DNA of 64,000 nt from Enoplolaimus lenunculus (GCA_030248215.1 JASANG010000798.1:89831-153830), one strand, 5' to 3'. Numbered from the stretch's first letter, positions 35,474 through 49,261 are shown. Numbers and translations are program-made. The notes: generated by a model from the letters alone, not told the origin.

Positions 35474-36097
35474 TGCGTGCTCCACAAAATCTCGTGTACA
35501 CCGTGTGGAAAAATTCATCAGCAATTGACGACTTACGCTAATTTAACAACAGCAAGTAGCACGTCCTTAAATTTGAAAGTTTTAAATTTTTCAAATACCA
35601 AGTACAGTATCAAAAAAATCGAATATTACTAATCGTACATTGCAATTTTAACAAATTTAGGAGCCGTTGTCGACGATTTTCAAAAATACTAGTAGCTGTC
35701 GTTTGCTCAGTTCATGAAACATAGTAGCTGTCGTTTGCTGCTCACAGAATTTCATTGCAACTGATTTTTATTATTAAATGGGTATGAAAAAATATTTCAG
35801 GCAAGCGTCGATAGGTACACATCAAATAGCAAACAAACGACAACTATATTTTCAATTTTCACGAGTGTATATAAGGGCGTCACTCGTTTTAAACAGTGCG
35901 TGTTTTTAAGCTAGAAATACAATCATGTTTTATTTTGAAATGCGAGCTTGGTTAAAATAATTTTTCAAAGACGACTACTTGTTATTAATAAAATAAGTAG
36001 TTGTCGTTTGAAAATTTTCGAAAACCTAGCAATAGGTAAGCGACAGTAGCCGATGCATTTTTTCACACGGTGTACACGCGATATTGTGGAGCACGCA
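35474..36097. mobile_element. TIR element with TTA duplications (PIF/Harbinger-like)
   Basis: Inverted ends of about 45 bp (TGCGTGCTCCACAAAATC, then GTGTACACCGTGTG) lie immediately inside TTA on both sides, the 3-bp duplication typical of PIF/Harbinger elements. The interior holds four scattered copies of a TAGTTGTCGTTTG-like word (35693, 35730, 35828 inverted, 35999). No transposase. Confidence 0.7.
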
Positions 36098-37964
36098 TTA
36101 GATGTCACTATTCAAACAGTGAGACGGTGCTCGTTGAAAAATGTTGCAATTTTTGTTTCGTTAGCTTTTTTTGCACGTGCTAAGAAGTGGAAACTGTTGT
36201 GTTTGTCACACACTATTTTTGACACTTCGTTCTACCTGTTTTGTTAGTAACTTTGAAAATACCTTAACTTTTTGCAGCCCTGTGCAGAAGCTAAAACTTA
36301 GCACAGTTTCTGCTAAGACACTGACACACTGAAGGAGGTGTCATTATTTTTCGGACACATGTTGCTTTGAGGGCGAAACGTTTTTATACTGGGCTGTAGT
36401 GGTGTAAGCTTAAGCTTTAACTAAACTAATTTTTTGTAAGTTTACGTATACTGGATTTTATGTTCAGGCATTAAACTTCGAAGAAAACAACCCGTCAATA
36501 TTAAAAGTAACCTTCACTAATTTTGCTCCCTCAACGGTTCGGTCACTCACTGAAACAAATATGGGTTCAGGGCAAGACACAGTTCAAATATTATTTCAAT
36601 GGTTTTCTTTGTAATGTTTATAACAACGTCTTTTTAATAAACGAGATATTCGTTTTCTTTGTTTGGAGTTGAAGAACTTACCCAATCGTAGATTTCTGTT
36701 ATACGTTCGCAAAACAAATCAACATCAGCTGCTGAAGTAGAGCTATAAATCAGTGTTAGAAACTAATTGCTCTAAAGTTGTAAATGATGTATCCTACGCA
36801 CTTATTAACTTGCACCCACCTTGTTGAAATTTGTAATTAAAAATCGTTTTATAAACAAATATGGAAGATTGAAAAGATTTTACTTGAGTTTGAAGTTATG
36901 AGTAATATTTTTAACTTTAATTCCTACTCACGTGTGGAACTTTTTGCTGCGAGAACTTGCAGCTGCAAATTGAACGCAGAACTTGCATTTTTTCATAAGA
37001 GCAAAAACTTGTACGTGTGAATAGGCTTTACTGAAAATTGTTTCAATTTACCTATAAACATAAAAAGAAACGTCAAGTCGATAAACTTTCAATCGTCTAA
37101 ATTTTGTTGATATTTGAATGGTCCTGGTGGTTTCTCTGTGAACCCAGCTAAGAACTCTTTCAAAACCTAGTACGGTTGACAAAATTGGCTAAATATAAAG
37201 TATCGACTTGTTAAGTTTGTTATGGTTCTATTAATTCAAAAAATAGGCTAAAAATAAGCACATGTATTTCGTAAAACACGGATTGCCAACCAAGATGGAA
37301 TATTATGGCAAGAACTCCGGCATCCTGTGCGAACGCAACTTGTGTTTGCGCATATCCGTGTATCTTTCAAATACAAAAATAATTGTTTGCAATTTTGGAA
37401 AATTGCAGCAATTTTTGACGCATACACATTTATTTGTGTGCTTTGGTGTGTAAATGCTTGCAGTCGAGCATGTGTGTCCCGCTAAAATGGATTCAACCCA
37501 GAAATTGACTTTTACATATAATGATTCTCAAAGCATTTGCTGAATGCCCATCGAATAACGCTCTGTATCTTATTCTAAAATGTGTGCAGCACCTATCCCC
37601 AGGCGGTGAGAGGTCCTGTAACTTTCGAACCAGCGAATGCTGAGGCTCAAAATTCGCCACATTTTTCGCATATGGTTTGGTTTGCGTTCAGCAACGGTAA
37701 AAATTAGTGAGTTTGAAAACCTATTGCTATCTGGTGCCATATTTGAGAATATGGGCCCAAGTTTTACCACTGACAACACATATTAGGTTATGACGCGTAG
37801 CGTTTCTTTTTAATGAGTATGCAAGCAATTTGATATAAATTAATCATTCGCGCCACTTCATGGAAAAAAGTTGAGAAAATGTTGAACCCGAAATTATATA
37901 TTCAACTTTGTATTATTTAATAGCAGTGGTTCACTGGTTTCAAATAACCATAAACATTTAAATA
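36098..37964. other. Intergenic; one dispersed repeat fragment
   Basis: The segment 37585-37640 (CCTGTAACTTTCGAACCAG) reappears inverted near 48860-48900, suggesting a dispersed repeat. Nothing else was recognised. Confidence 0.4.
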
Positions 37965-40900
37965 TCATGAATTTTGAGATTTTCTATGCCAATTAGTTGA
38001 GTTTTTATCTTCGTTGCGATCTTTTCGAAGCGGTATTGGCAGACAAATGTTACCGTGAATTTTACGGCGTTTTGGTAAAATCAGTGTTTCCAGCCATGGA
38101 TGTTTTCGGACAACCAAACTAAGCAATACTGGCAAAAATACCATTGCATGGGTGAAACCAATCGTAACGACAAGGAATACCATTTTGAAAAAGGTCTTTG
38201 TCATGTAAGCATTAGATGTTGCAAGTACAGAAACGCCGAACACTGTTGACAAGGCGCCTTGTATAATTGGCCATGCAAGCTTACTTAACGCTTCTTTAAC
38301 TTTATCATTTGGATTCGACTGAAAACGATCATACAAAGCAAAATTAATTTAATTTGACCAAAAATGAAAAAAGATTACTCAGTTGAAAACTTGCGAGTAT
38401 TAACTATTTTTAACCTCTTCATAAAAGACGAAAACGAAAGCCAACGAACGTAATTTTTTCAAAAGCCAGGTTGATCACCGACGTAAACCAATGATCAGTT
38501 CCTTTATACAAATTTCGAAACACCAAAAAACTGCTGAATGCAATCGGTTTCGACTTACCATTTTTGAAGTCACATAACCATGACTAATATGAGCTGCAAA
38601 ATCAACGCTAAATCCAACACTCATCGTCATTGTGATCATTGCAATAACATCAAAGTCAACAGACCATAACGACATTAGGCCAATAACGCCGTAAGAAATT
38701 GATAATATTGTAAACGCGACACATAAAGCTGACAGTAAATGAGGAATGAATATAATTGAAACGCAAACCATGCAAACAAGTGCGATAACAATGTTTTGAA
38801 GTGTGTTCGGCAGTACCATTGCGTATTGATCCATGTATGACCAATTTGGCCACAGTGTACTATAATTATACAATATCTTATATAGTTTTATACTTCATCG
38901 AGTCTTTGAGCCGCGGTTCCGAATATGATGGTTTTCCAAACAAAGTTGGACGTTTTAGGCGTCATTCGCTGAACTCATAAAACATCTGATAACATTAGTT
39001 GTTATATCAGGGATCGCAGATGGTTTTGAACAACTTGATTTATAAGGTTTGTATACCTGAACGATTAATTTGTAATCCATCAGATTTAGTCAGCGGCTTG
39101 AGTATTTATTTAACTTAAGTACTAATTACTTAGCACGTACTTAAGTACCAAGTGATACACATAAGTAAAGTTTTAGAAACCCAGCCATTATGTATTAAAC
39201 AGATTTTCAATGGTAACACAAATAAATCTTTCACATTATATATCAGGGAAGCATGGCGATCATTTACAGTTTAATGTACAAAATAAAATGAAATTCATTG
39301 CCGTATTGTAGAACTTCAATCTCTTTTATACCCGCACCTGTTGGAACTGACCTGACATTGTACTCTGATAACGAAGCAGCAATTTCTCGTAAAGCAAAAC
39401 ACGCCCGCATTTGATCAATTTGTCGTTGAAAATTTCGCATTCCAATTGAAAATCGATACGCAATAATTTCGTCAGGATTTTCACCTCGTTTCGGATCACC
39501 AAACCGGATATCGCTTTTCCATCGTGCGTACGGACCAAGCTGTAAAAATGACGTACGCAGCCTCCAGCCAAATTCGTACGGATTATACGGATTATTAAAA
39601 GCGAATGCTAAACTGTTGGAGGTGTTCAAGTAGTAAATGTAATCGTCCATGAAAAAGTTTAAACCTTCATGACCGAATGTTATAGGTGTATTCATGAACG
39701 CGGACGCAATTGAATACGATTCGTTGATTGATTCGGGTCGTGTAAAATTCGGCGGCGAGCTGATCACTATTTGTACCTGCAAAAGAAACACAATAGATAT
39801 TAAGATATGAATGAATATCTGAATTCTTCCCTTGTTGTCAAACAATTGTAAATTCTGGTAAATTGGATGATTTCGACCGCTCGCTGACCAGGTGTGCAAC
39901 CAGCTCAACCTGTAATCGAGCGAAAAAAATTTGGAGAGGCATGCGGTAGAAATGAAAAGCTTTACAAGCCGAGCCAAAACTTTTCGAATGAGGCGTGGGC
40001 AAAAATGTTCTACGGGAGTACAACCCCCCTGTGGCTTTCTCCTGGCTACTGTAAAGTCGCCAACTTCGATGCAAAACTGTTTATTGCTAAATTTTTTACA
40101 TACTCGAATTCTGTCTAAACAGCCCCGTAGGCATTGCTGGTACGAGAGAAGGGTCGAATTTCATCGAAGATAAATTTGTTCTCTCTAGAAGATGTTTACT
40201 TCACGCTTGCAAGCGCGTCAATTCTTGAAATATACATCAAGCTCCAACAACTATAAGTTTTTTTGTTGTCGTTCAGCTTATATTAGTTTTCAAAACCTGA
40301 GATTTCAAGAAAAACATATCAATTTGATAGCCGTGACTATGAGTTAAAAAGCGTTACGCGTTTAATGTAATCAAATTGTGTACTTCAGGTCCAATCATCC
40401 AAAACGCATCTTGCATACGATAATAGTAGTCTATTGCGTATGAATCGTCAGGAAGTAAATGTTGAGGTTCTAGACCTTCTTTAACAAACAGTACGCCGTA
40501 CGATGCAATTCCAAAATAGAGTATATACCATGCAATTGCCAACAGCTTTATCAACGGATGCGTTAACACTGAACCGTACCTGAAATGTGGTCAAGCCCAT
40601 GAACAATTCAGGCTGGATCCGGGCGTTTGCCTCCGGCTCCAACTTGCTTAGAAAATCGACCTTGTGTTCGGGTAAAATTTTGCCGAAATTTGGCACTAAA
40701 ATATAATACTTTTTGAAGCATGTGTCGTTGGATTAATTTGTTTGCATTCTTGCAGTTGAAGCAAAATGAATATTGAAGAAAAGTTTCGGTCAGGAACGCG
40801 ATGAAAACAGCTTTTAGACGCATTGAAATAAAAAAGTTGAGTTGAGTTATACTGTAGTAGTGCATTGTTGCGAACTGTTCGTTCAATAAGAATGGTAGTT

Positions 40901-43900
40901 GGAGATTTCATAAAATGAAAGCTTTTTAAATGTAATAGTTTTTGTTCTACGACTAAATCAATTGCATTCAGAGGTTGATAAAATATTAGTTTAATGTTTG
41001 GTCGAATTACAAAAACATTATGGAACAAACTGATGCCGTTAACTAGGCCTTCGAGTCAATGAAATTTCGTATTACAAGTTGTCTTGGTACGAGTTGTCGG
41101 ACGACAAATTGGCTGGGTACCGCCATGTCTTGACGAATAATAATTGAAGTCCTGTGCCACAACAGTGCCGCACCAGACCGCATTTAAAATCGTAGCTACA
41201 AAGTAGCGCAATCCTCGCTGTTTTTACCACAAAGAAAACAAATACATCACTAATATAATTATAATATTTGCGTTGAAAGTAACTGGCGCATGTTGTACTC
41301 AACGCCAAAGCTGAGGCTGGCATCAACGTATTTAAAAATTTCGATTGGGTTATTTTCTAATTTCCAATACACAGTTTACTTTACAAATTATATTGAGAAA
41401 AACTCTAAACTAAAACACTTACCATTCTCCCAACAATTTAGCTGAATATGAAACAGGTGCGTAATTTGGCGACGAAGCTGAATGTTTGCATTGAGGAAGT
41501 ACTGTACCGATGGAAGTGAACAGTTGTACGCAATTGACTTCATCTAAAATATTTCAGTTGAGATGAGCAAAAACCATGCGTCGAACGGTCAACCACACTT
41601 TTCGTAAATGGCAACGCTGGCCACGTCTTTAGCATCCAGGGACCTAGCAACCATGCGCCTTAATGATAAACGTAAAAAAGTTTTATACAAGTTCAATTTG
41701 TGCCTACACTTGTGCTTAAACGCCAATTCCTCAGGAGTGGTAGGAGCAATAAAACTGGCAGGAACAGCACGTTTTAGTAGAGCGTTCAAGGAAAGTTGTG
41801 CAACTCTCTAATCAAAGTTCTGTTGGCAGCAATTGGAAAAAACTTCGCGAACAAAGTGAGCCAAACCCACACGTCTTTTAAATTAATTAATTCCAATGCA
41901 AACATGGGTGTAGCAGCATTTTTGAAAGGTGGGGGTAATATATAAAAATTTCAAAGAGCGGTTTCTTGTGTTGCAAATTGAAACCGTGTATCAAAACAGC
42001 TGTTAACGCACGCACAATATATAATATATATTTATATATATACATATATACATATATATTTAGTTATATATATACATATATACTGCGAGTAAAAGCGAGT
42101 TATACGGGTCAGCTCCTTGATCCATGACTACGATTGTCCCGCCATTATTCACTAAAATACGACGATTCAAGACCCTGTGATTCGCTTTCAGTCTACTTTA
42201 CACTCCGCTAATAGCCAAAAATAGTACCTGCATGCTCAATCGGTGTCACTTTATAAAGTAAAACGTTGTGGCGGCCATACGCCTCGAGCCTTCCAAACAA
42301 AGTCATAGCGCCGACAACAAACGTCATTTGATAAATAAATGTGAACAAAATACACACCGCAGTATGACTGCAGAATTGGATGACACCTGAAAAAACTGAA
42401 CACTGAAATGAAAATCTATCTGGTTTACGCCCTGCATCAAACTCCAAAATGTTACAATAAAGCTACTCAATTATGTAATTTAATGGCACATCAGGATTAT
42501 AATTCGGCGGGAGGAATAGCTTTATCTGATTTTGTTTAACTTTTCATGTTATTCTAAAATCTGATTGGGTAAATTTTTTCTTTATCAGCAATTTTTCAGG
42601 GCACATTTTAAATTTTATCTCATCTTATAACCCTGGTGTATTGTGACATTTTGAAAGTAGTTGGGTTTTTTCGATTTGTCGAAATTTGTTATTCATACTT
42701 TTGGAAATTAAGAACGGTTTGAATAGTGTTTTTATCTGTGTATCTTATTTATCATTAGGGAGCATTATCGGATTAAAGAAATAAAGATTTATGTTATTTT
42801 TGTTCGGTTAATTTTTTTACTTTAAATGCTTCAATGTCCAGGACACTGAAGGTTTTTGGTTTCAACGTTCAGGATGCTGAAGCTTTTTTGGCTTCAGTAT
42901 CCATGACACTACCCCCTCAAACGTCACCTAGTGTACGCATGTTATTGTGGAAGTTGCATAACGGCCCCTGGTATGTTCATAATTTGGTTTTTTGATATCT
43001 CAAGGTTTCCACTTGGCGCATCAAAATTTTTTGTCAAAAATTGTACAAATTATATATCATACGACACAGCTTGCAAAGTTGAGTCTAATGCGGTCCATTT
43101 TTCCGCAATCAGACGGTTGTATGATCAGTTATGGTCATATAACTGTTTTTTGCGCTGCCAGCGATTTTGGTTTGCGGCAAATCGGTAGCTTATAAACCAT
43201 AACTCGTTAACCAATCGTTCGATTGCAGAAAATTTTGCATCATTCAACTCACCTTCTGTCTAATTTTCAGATAAAAAATATTTCAGGTTTCTAAAAAGAA
43301 CCTTTGAATTCTAAAGAATCTAATTTATGAAAACTTCAAACTTAATTGCCAAATGATCACGAGAGATTATGAGAAGCTTCTTAAATAGCAAAAATGTACA
43401 AAATTGAACGATTTCTGGCGAACATGGGCTGGGGGAATGACCAAAACGACCATTATAGACAATGGTTGAAAGTTTTCTCATTAACCAGTTCTCACACGAA
43501 TAGTTTCCATATCATCTACAGCTGGGGTTCGAAGCACGGATTCTTCGATGGGAATCAGTTATCGTCACCGCTCGACTGCATGATCTTAGGACAACCGAGC
43601 GCAAAGGGTCTCTTATGTGGTTGCGGAGATTTTGTACAGCGTGTTTCCAGAGTTTTACGGGAACATATTTCATTTCGTCAAAATATTCCGACGGAAGTCC
43701 GCGCAATATTAACAATGAAAGAAGCCTTGGCGAGCGAGAAGCCAAGCACAATGTTTGTGGTACGAAAATAACAATTTGTAACAGATAAGCAGCTTGCCAA
43801 TTTATCCAAAAAAAACTCCGATGGGTGACGTTCCTCATGAGCCCCCTTCTGGATTTGCCCCAGGATCCTACATTAACCTGATTTGACGTTTCAAGCACTT

Positions 43901-45393
43901 ATAGTCCACAAGGTAATGGCAAACAATTTGTTCAATTTTGATGCAAGATGAAGGATGTATATAGAACAAACGAAATATATATAAACTTGCCTGGTATTGT
44001 TGTAACACACGCAATTGAAAACGATAACCCATCAGTTAAAGCAGTGATTGTAATTGGAACAGCAGCAAATTCCATCATTTGTCCAATTCGTTGTTCGACA
44101 CAATCGTGTCGGTCCGATCGATGCCAGGCGGAAAGCAGCAAAAACATGTTGTCAACACCGATTGCTGAAATATAATACAGACGGTTTTCAAAAACATTCG
44201 TAGGAATTCGACAGTCAAAACAATTTGGCAAAACACTGTTTTGTAAAGCAGAAGCGACAAGTCCACCGACAGAACGACAGCGAGGTATCGCTTACAACAT
44301 AAGCAAACGGCTTTGAGTAATAGAACAGCAGAGTAAATATTTCTGCTATTACATCGCGGATTTGTTTACATTTCTCATAGACAGTAGCGATTTGGAAGGG
44401 TAAGGAAGACGAAAATGTCCGTAAGCATAACCCGTGCTCACGGTAGGCATACCCCATCCCCTTTCGAAATTATGGCCCTGTCAACAAACCGGATTTAACT
44501 TACCTGTGATCAATATCGGCATTATTGAGCATATTGAACTCCATTGAGCTGAACATAATGCCATTAACCCAATGCCGGTTACTATGCCCATGCCAGCACT
44601 CATGCACGCAACAAGACCAAGGACAAACTTTGATCGACTCCAATCAATAATAGGAATGCGAGATATTTTTGCATCAATTATAAGAGATGCTCTGTAAAAC
44701 ATAACTTAATTTGTGGGAGGATTTAATAGAGTGGCGCCATACATATTTGATTTAAGTTTTCCTATGCCGTCAGTCACTGTACGGCTTATTGTATGCGAAT
44801 TGGTTCATGCCGCTGGATGTCACTATAGACGACGAGTACAACGCCGTACTGTGTCGGGCATGGGCGCAGCAGCTGATCCTAAAACGATGTCCACATATGC
44901 TATGATGCCATATATAATTATTAATGAAACATCACAAGCGAAGCGAGTTAGAAGCCAAACGCGATTTTAATATATTTTTCATGAAATTTTCCATTTTATA
45001 ACATGCAAAATTTTCTGACTTCAAAAACGAGAGGAGACGGCCGCGTGCAACTTCAGTTGCTGCGCGCACGCGTAAAGGACTTATGTTTTCACTGAAGAAC
45101 AAGTAGTTTTGTCCAGCACATATCGCGTATTTTATACCATCCAACGAGCAAAAGTTACCTTGTGTACGCAAGATATTGTGAACTGTGTTTAAACGATGAA
45201 AAACAATTTTCAAAGACGACTCACACAATAGCAATTTTGTAAACTATGGTGTGAAAAGCATACCCGCATAGAACGGAAAATATTGTAAGCACAGCAAATG
45301 ACATTACAAATCGTCGCAGTACCATTCTTGCTTGCCGTTGTAATTCGTTCATAGGTGTTCTTGAGTGAAAGAAGCTTACTGAAGTTTAAAGAC

Positions 45394-45426
<33 letters not shown>

Positions 45427-48400
45427 CCAAATTACATCATCAAAATGTTATGCATGCGAGTAACCTGCAAACCTACTGGATTCTTGCTCGTTTCGCTCTC
45501 GAGGTCGCATTTATTTTTTTGCCGCGTGCTTCTGCGCAAAAAAAACTCGAATTTGTTACGGTATGATACCATCATTCGCTGTACAAAATTAGAAAATAGT
45601 GAAACATACTGTTTAATGTTGGATGATTCATATTTGCCATTGCTCGTTCAAATTCCATTTCCCATAACTCCGCCAGTCGATCATGTTCTTTGCCTTCACG
45701 CCGTAAATGATAAATCAGCAACCAACTGCGTGCTTTGTAAATCTGTAAACATACAGTGTTGTATTTAACTTTTTGTGCTATAAAATTTACCGATTGATAC
45801 TCCTACACAGTTTAAGATATGCAGCGAACACTTGGCATTTATAAGCTCGTAAAAAGCATACGCTAACCGCATTACGCTGCCCCATATATACCACCGAAAC
45901 CGCGAATTAGGGTGAGATTTTTGAGGGAACGATGATCTTTTTGCTGGCATAAAAAGCTGTTAGATGGGCGACGAATTGACCAGTACATTGATTACAAGCA
46001 GCCCGGCGACGAGTTGTCGGACAACGAATTGTTGTGATACCATATAAGGGTTGCAATATATTTTTGTTGTCGTGTGGCACCGTCCGTCTTCCGCACGGTT
46101 CCGTCCGGCACCATCCGTCTTCCGCACGGTACCGTCCGGCGCCGTCCGTCTTCCGCACGCTACCGTCCGGCGCCGTCCGTCTTCCGCACGGTACCGTCCT
46201 TTGCCGTCCGTCTTCCGCACGGTACCGTCCGGCGCCGTCCGTCTTCGGAAGGTACCGTCCGGCGCCGTCCGTCTTCGGAAGGTACCGTCCGGCGCCGTCC
46301 GTCTTCGGAAGGTACCGTCCGGCGCCGTCCGTCTTCCGCACGGTACCGTCCGGCGCCGTCCGTCTTCCGCACGGTACCGTCCGGCGCCGTCCGTCTTCCG
46401 CACGGTACCGTCCGGCGCCATCCGTCTACCGTGCGGCGCCGTCAACGTTCGGTATCGTACGTAAATAACTCACGTACGATAACGTGTGGCGATAGACGGC
46501 GCCTTGCAGTTGATGGACGGTGATGGACGGCGCCTTACGGGTGAAAATGTGTTACAGAGCGCATCGTTTCAGAACTGTGTTACAATGAGTTTACTTCATG
46601 CTGTTTTGCTACACAAGCGATTACATTGAACAGTTTCTCCTATTATACAAATGACGTTTTGAAAGCCTACTGTATGAAGTACAAAAGATTTCAAATGTTT
46701 CGTTTCATTTTTGACACGATTCCGTGTTTTACTTGGTTTGTGATATTTCCATCGATTTGTCGAAATTCAATATTGCCCAACGTTGACGCGATATATATTT
46801 TCGTCTTTCCCATGTAGAACGATGGATATGTTAGCTTTGTCGGTTCAGCTACGAATCGATCTGATGCCAACAGCATTGGACGGTTATCCCAACAGTATCC
46901 ATCGAACATATGATAACACAAATCTTGATAGGTGAATCTAAAAATTGAAGACTGTATTTTGTAATCTCCAAGTGGCTATGGCAACCTCATATCCAGCGGA
47001 AATGTTTCATCACCCCCAATATAAAAGTTTATATGTCTACTTATGTAATATTTACCGTCCGCTATAACTCTAAGAACAAACAACACAGTTTGTTATAGGT
47101 TAGTGAAGAAACTCAAATATTGACTCATTCTATTTTTAATGTTAATACAGAATAATAAAAGGATCCGCCGCTATTTAAAAATAAACTTTATTTCAAGTTG
47201 CGTTTAAGGTATACCGAAAATTTCATGAGAGCCAGTCGCAACCATTACCCATGTTTTAATAAGTAGCATGTCGTGGCATTTATGACGGAAGCGAAAGCTG
47301 CATTAGTTGAATAATCTCGTAGCGAAGTGAACGAGAAGCCAAACGCAATTTTAGCAGTTAATCTTTATACGAAAATTTGGTAGGATTATTGGTTTTGATT
47401 TACCTGCGACCTTTATGAAACACATAAATGTTGTTCATTAGCCATGTGTTCAAAAATGACACATCGTTGTTGTATGGCTCGTCTAAGATATTGGCTGACT
47501 TATTTAGCGGAGACACTGAAATCTAAAACAAAATTGGAATAATTTTCAGTAGTTTTATACTAGCGAATTTTAACCAAAGATGTCTTCAAAGAACGATTTG
47601 TAAAACAACGCTGGTTTCAGTAACAACAACGTTTGAAAACGAATGATATATCAGTTGAGCAACATTTCGGAGAAATTTTTTTTTCTGTCCGATGGAACGA
47701 ACGAGAAACTTCAAAAAAGTTGTATTTTTCCAAAAATTTAGGTTTCGGTGTGGAATGAACGCCTTGAACAGCTCAGATATGCAAAAACATTGAAATCCGA
47801 TCATTTGTGAGCAAACACGAGCTGGCGGAAAGGAACGATAACCAAAACGACCTAAACCATGCACTATATTGTGCCACGGATTTGAAACAAAGGATATGCA
47901 GTACGTATTATACATGTTGCATTCAACCTGTTTCGTTCGAAATCTTGAAAGACACAGTACGTCGTATCAAGGCCCCATGGCAAACGATAACTTAGGTGTG
48001 AAGTAGTAATTGCTGTGATACAAATATAATCAATTGGTCCGGTGTAGGATCTACATTACGGGATCACACTAAACGAGACGCAGTAACCTATACAAGTTAA
48101 TTCTGCAAGGAATGGGTGTAAAACTTTTCTTGAACCTTCATATTTCCTGTTTTAAAACTGTTTCATTGTAATTTCCCCTCACATTTATGCTCACGTTTAA
48201 GCTGGGCTTTGGCTGTGGAATAGTTAATCTATATGGCGGAATTAGTGTTCAAGGGAAGACTCCTTTACCCGATACAAATTCGGGTCGCAAAGGCTTAATC
48301 AATAATGGCGGTATTAGCGTTCAAGAGAAAACTCTTTTACCTGACACTGTCGATCATACGAGACGGCTTTGCTTGGCAAATAATTTCCGTCCATATTTGG

Positions 48401-49261
48401 CCAATGTTCTTCAATTACTTTTCTCTCGTAAAAATATCTGCATCAAAATTAAAAAGTAAAAAAAATTCACGCAGTTCAAAACTTCATTTGCAAATTTACA
48501 GTTTTTAATTATGATGAAATGTACTCGCATTAAATTAAGCATTTGGTATTAAATCTCGCAAGTCAGCATTGTTTAACTTTATCCAAGGCGGAAGAATAGA
48601 AATATGCTGGTCACAGTTTAATCAAATTTTCACTGCATCATCGCAGATTACTGTACTGTTATCAAATTTTTGTGTTAAATTTTCGAGTTGCCTGAGGTCA
48701 ATTCTTTGACCACATTCTCAAATACGTATTGCATATATCATCAGTTAGCGATAAGTGTTTTAACTGAAGATTTCCTACAATTGCGGACCTTAAAATTTGT
48801 ACAGAAGTAGGGTTAATCAAATGCTATAAATGTGCTGGACCTCGAACCCCATCAATCACTGGTTCGAAAGTTACAAGGCACAGCAACGACTGGTGGTAGG
48901 TGCTACATACATTTGAGACTGTGGGTCCTAGATTCTATACCAAAGTTAAAGAAGCAATAAAAACTTTATGAAAGCATGGCAACACAGGCCCATTGCCTTG
49001 CCAGCTCAACATGTTAAGGGGCTCAGCATATTAAGGAGGATCAGGCAAGGATTTTAGACGACTTACAAACGACTCTAATACTTTTCTAAAGGTAGTCAAT
49101 TTGTATCTAGAACGTTTACCTCCTTGGTTTACTTCTGGCTACGGTGCCGCGTCAACATCACTTTGTTCAGTTCATGTACACTTACCGTGAATTAGTTGGG
49201 CTGTACAAATAAACCACGTTTGTGTTTGTATTCCTAAATGGTACTCCAATGGCAGCGATAC
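37965..49261 (-). CDS. Patched-related (PTR) sterol-sensing-domain membrane protein, 5' end missing
   Basis: Fourteen minus-strand exons in order: 49261-49186, 48437-48341, 47522-47404, 46937-46733, 45742-45610, 45378-45264, 44691-44504, 44164-43991, 42386-42228, 41543-41423, 40579-40384, 39776-39352, 38859-38559, 38318-37965. Phases agree throughout and give 886 residues plus stop. The product is an RND-type transporter of the patched/dispatched class with two membrane halves. The first lumenal domain has YLYSPTNSR, RFTYQDLCYHMFDGYCWDN and KLTYPSFYMG. The sterol-sensing block follows with the GxxxD-type IGVDNMFLLLSAWHR. The second ectodomain has the WMIGPEVQIVISSPPNF lead-in. The second half repeats the motif as SVGFSVDFAAHISHGY and ends ALSTVFGVSVL, then TFFKMVFLVVTIG. 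The intron after 43991 uses a GC donor (AG/GCAAGT). The signal/first membrane exon upstream of 49261 was not found. Family assignment is firm; substrate is unknown. Confidence 0.92.
42016..42082. repeat. AT-rich microsatellite in a PTR intron
   Basis: Imperfect TATATA/TACATATA repeats between exons 9 and 10 of the patched-related gene. Confidence 0.8.
45394..45424. repeat. (AAT)n microsatellite
   Basis: About ten perfect AAT units just upstream of an acceptor in the patched-related gene; the repeat lies within the intron on the minus strand. Confidence 0.9.
46078..46440. repeat. CpG-rich 30-31-bp minisatellite in a PTR intron
   Basis: About twelve tandem units containing GGTACCGTCCGGCGCCGTCC. 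Most units are 31 bp with CTTCCGCAC; three adjacent units are 30 bp with CTTCGGAAG. Each contains two palindromes, ACGGTACCGT and CGGCGCCG. The block is strongly GC- and CpG-rich inside an AT-rich intron of about 990 bp between exons 45742-45610 and 46937-46733. Open frames on both strands (137-161 codons) are an effect of the repeat lacking stops and are not genes. Confidence 0.95.

Noticed and set aside
45765-45950. Minus-strand open frame that looked like an extra PTR exon with a gtaaat donor
   Set aside because: Exons 46937-46733 and 45742-45610 join directly in phase 0 and give the expected family sequence (GNITNQ then IYKARSWLLIYHL), leaving no place for it.
46034-46468. Several overlapping open frames of 137-161 codons on both strands
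   Set aside because: They exist only because the 30-31-bp CpG-rich minisatellite has no stop codons; they lie in an intron of the patched-related gene and lack exon signals.
47586-47915. Minus-strand open frame considered as the second PTR exon
   Set aside because: Its phase does not fit; the exon at 48437-48341 fits both phase and the family pattern (ERKVIEEHWPN, NYLPSKAVSY).
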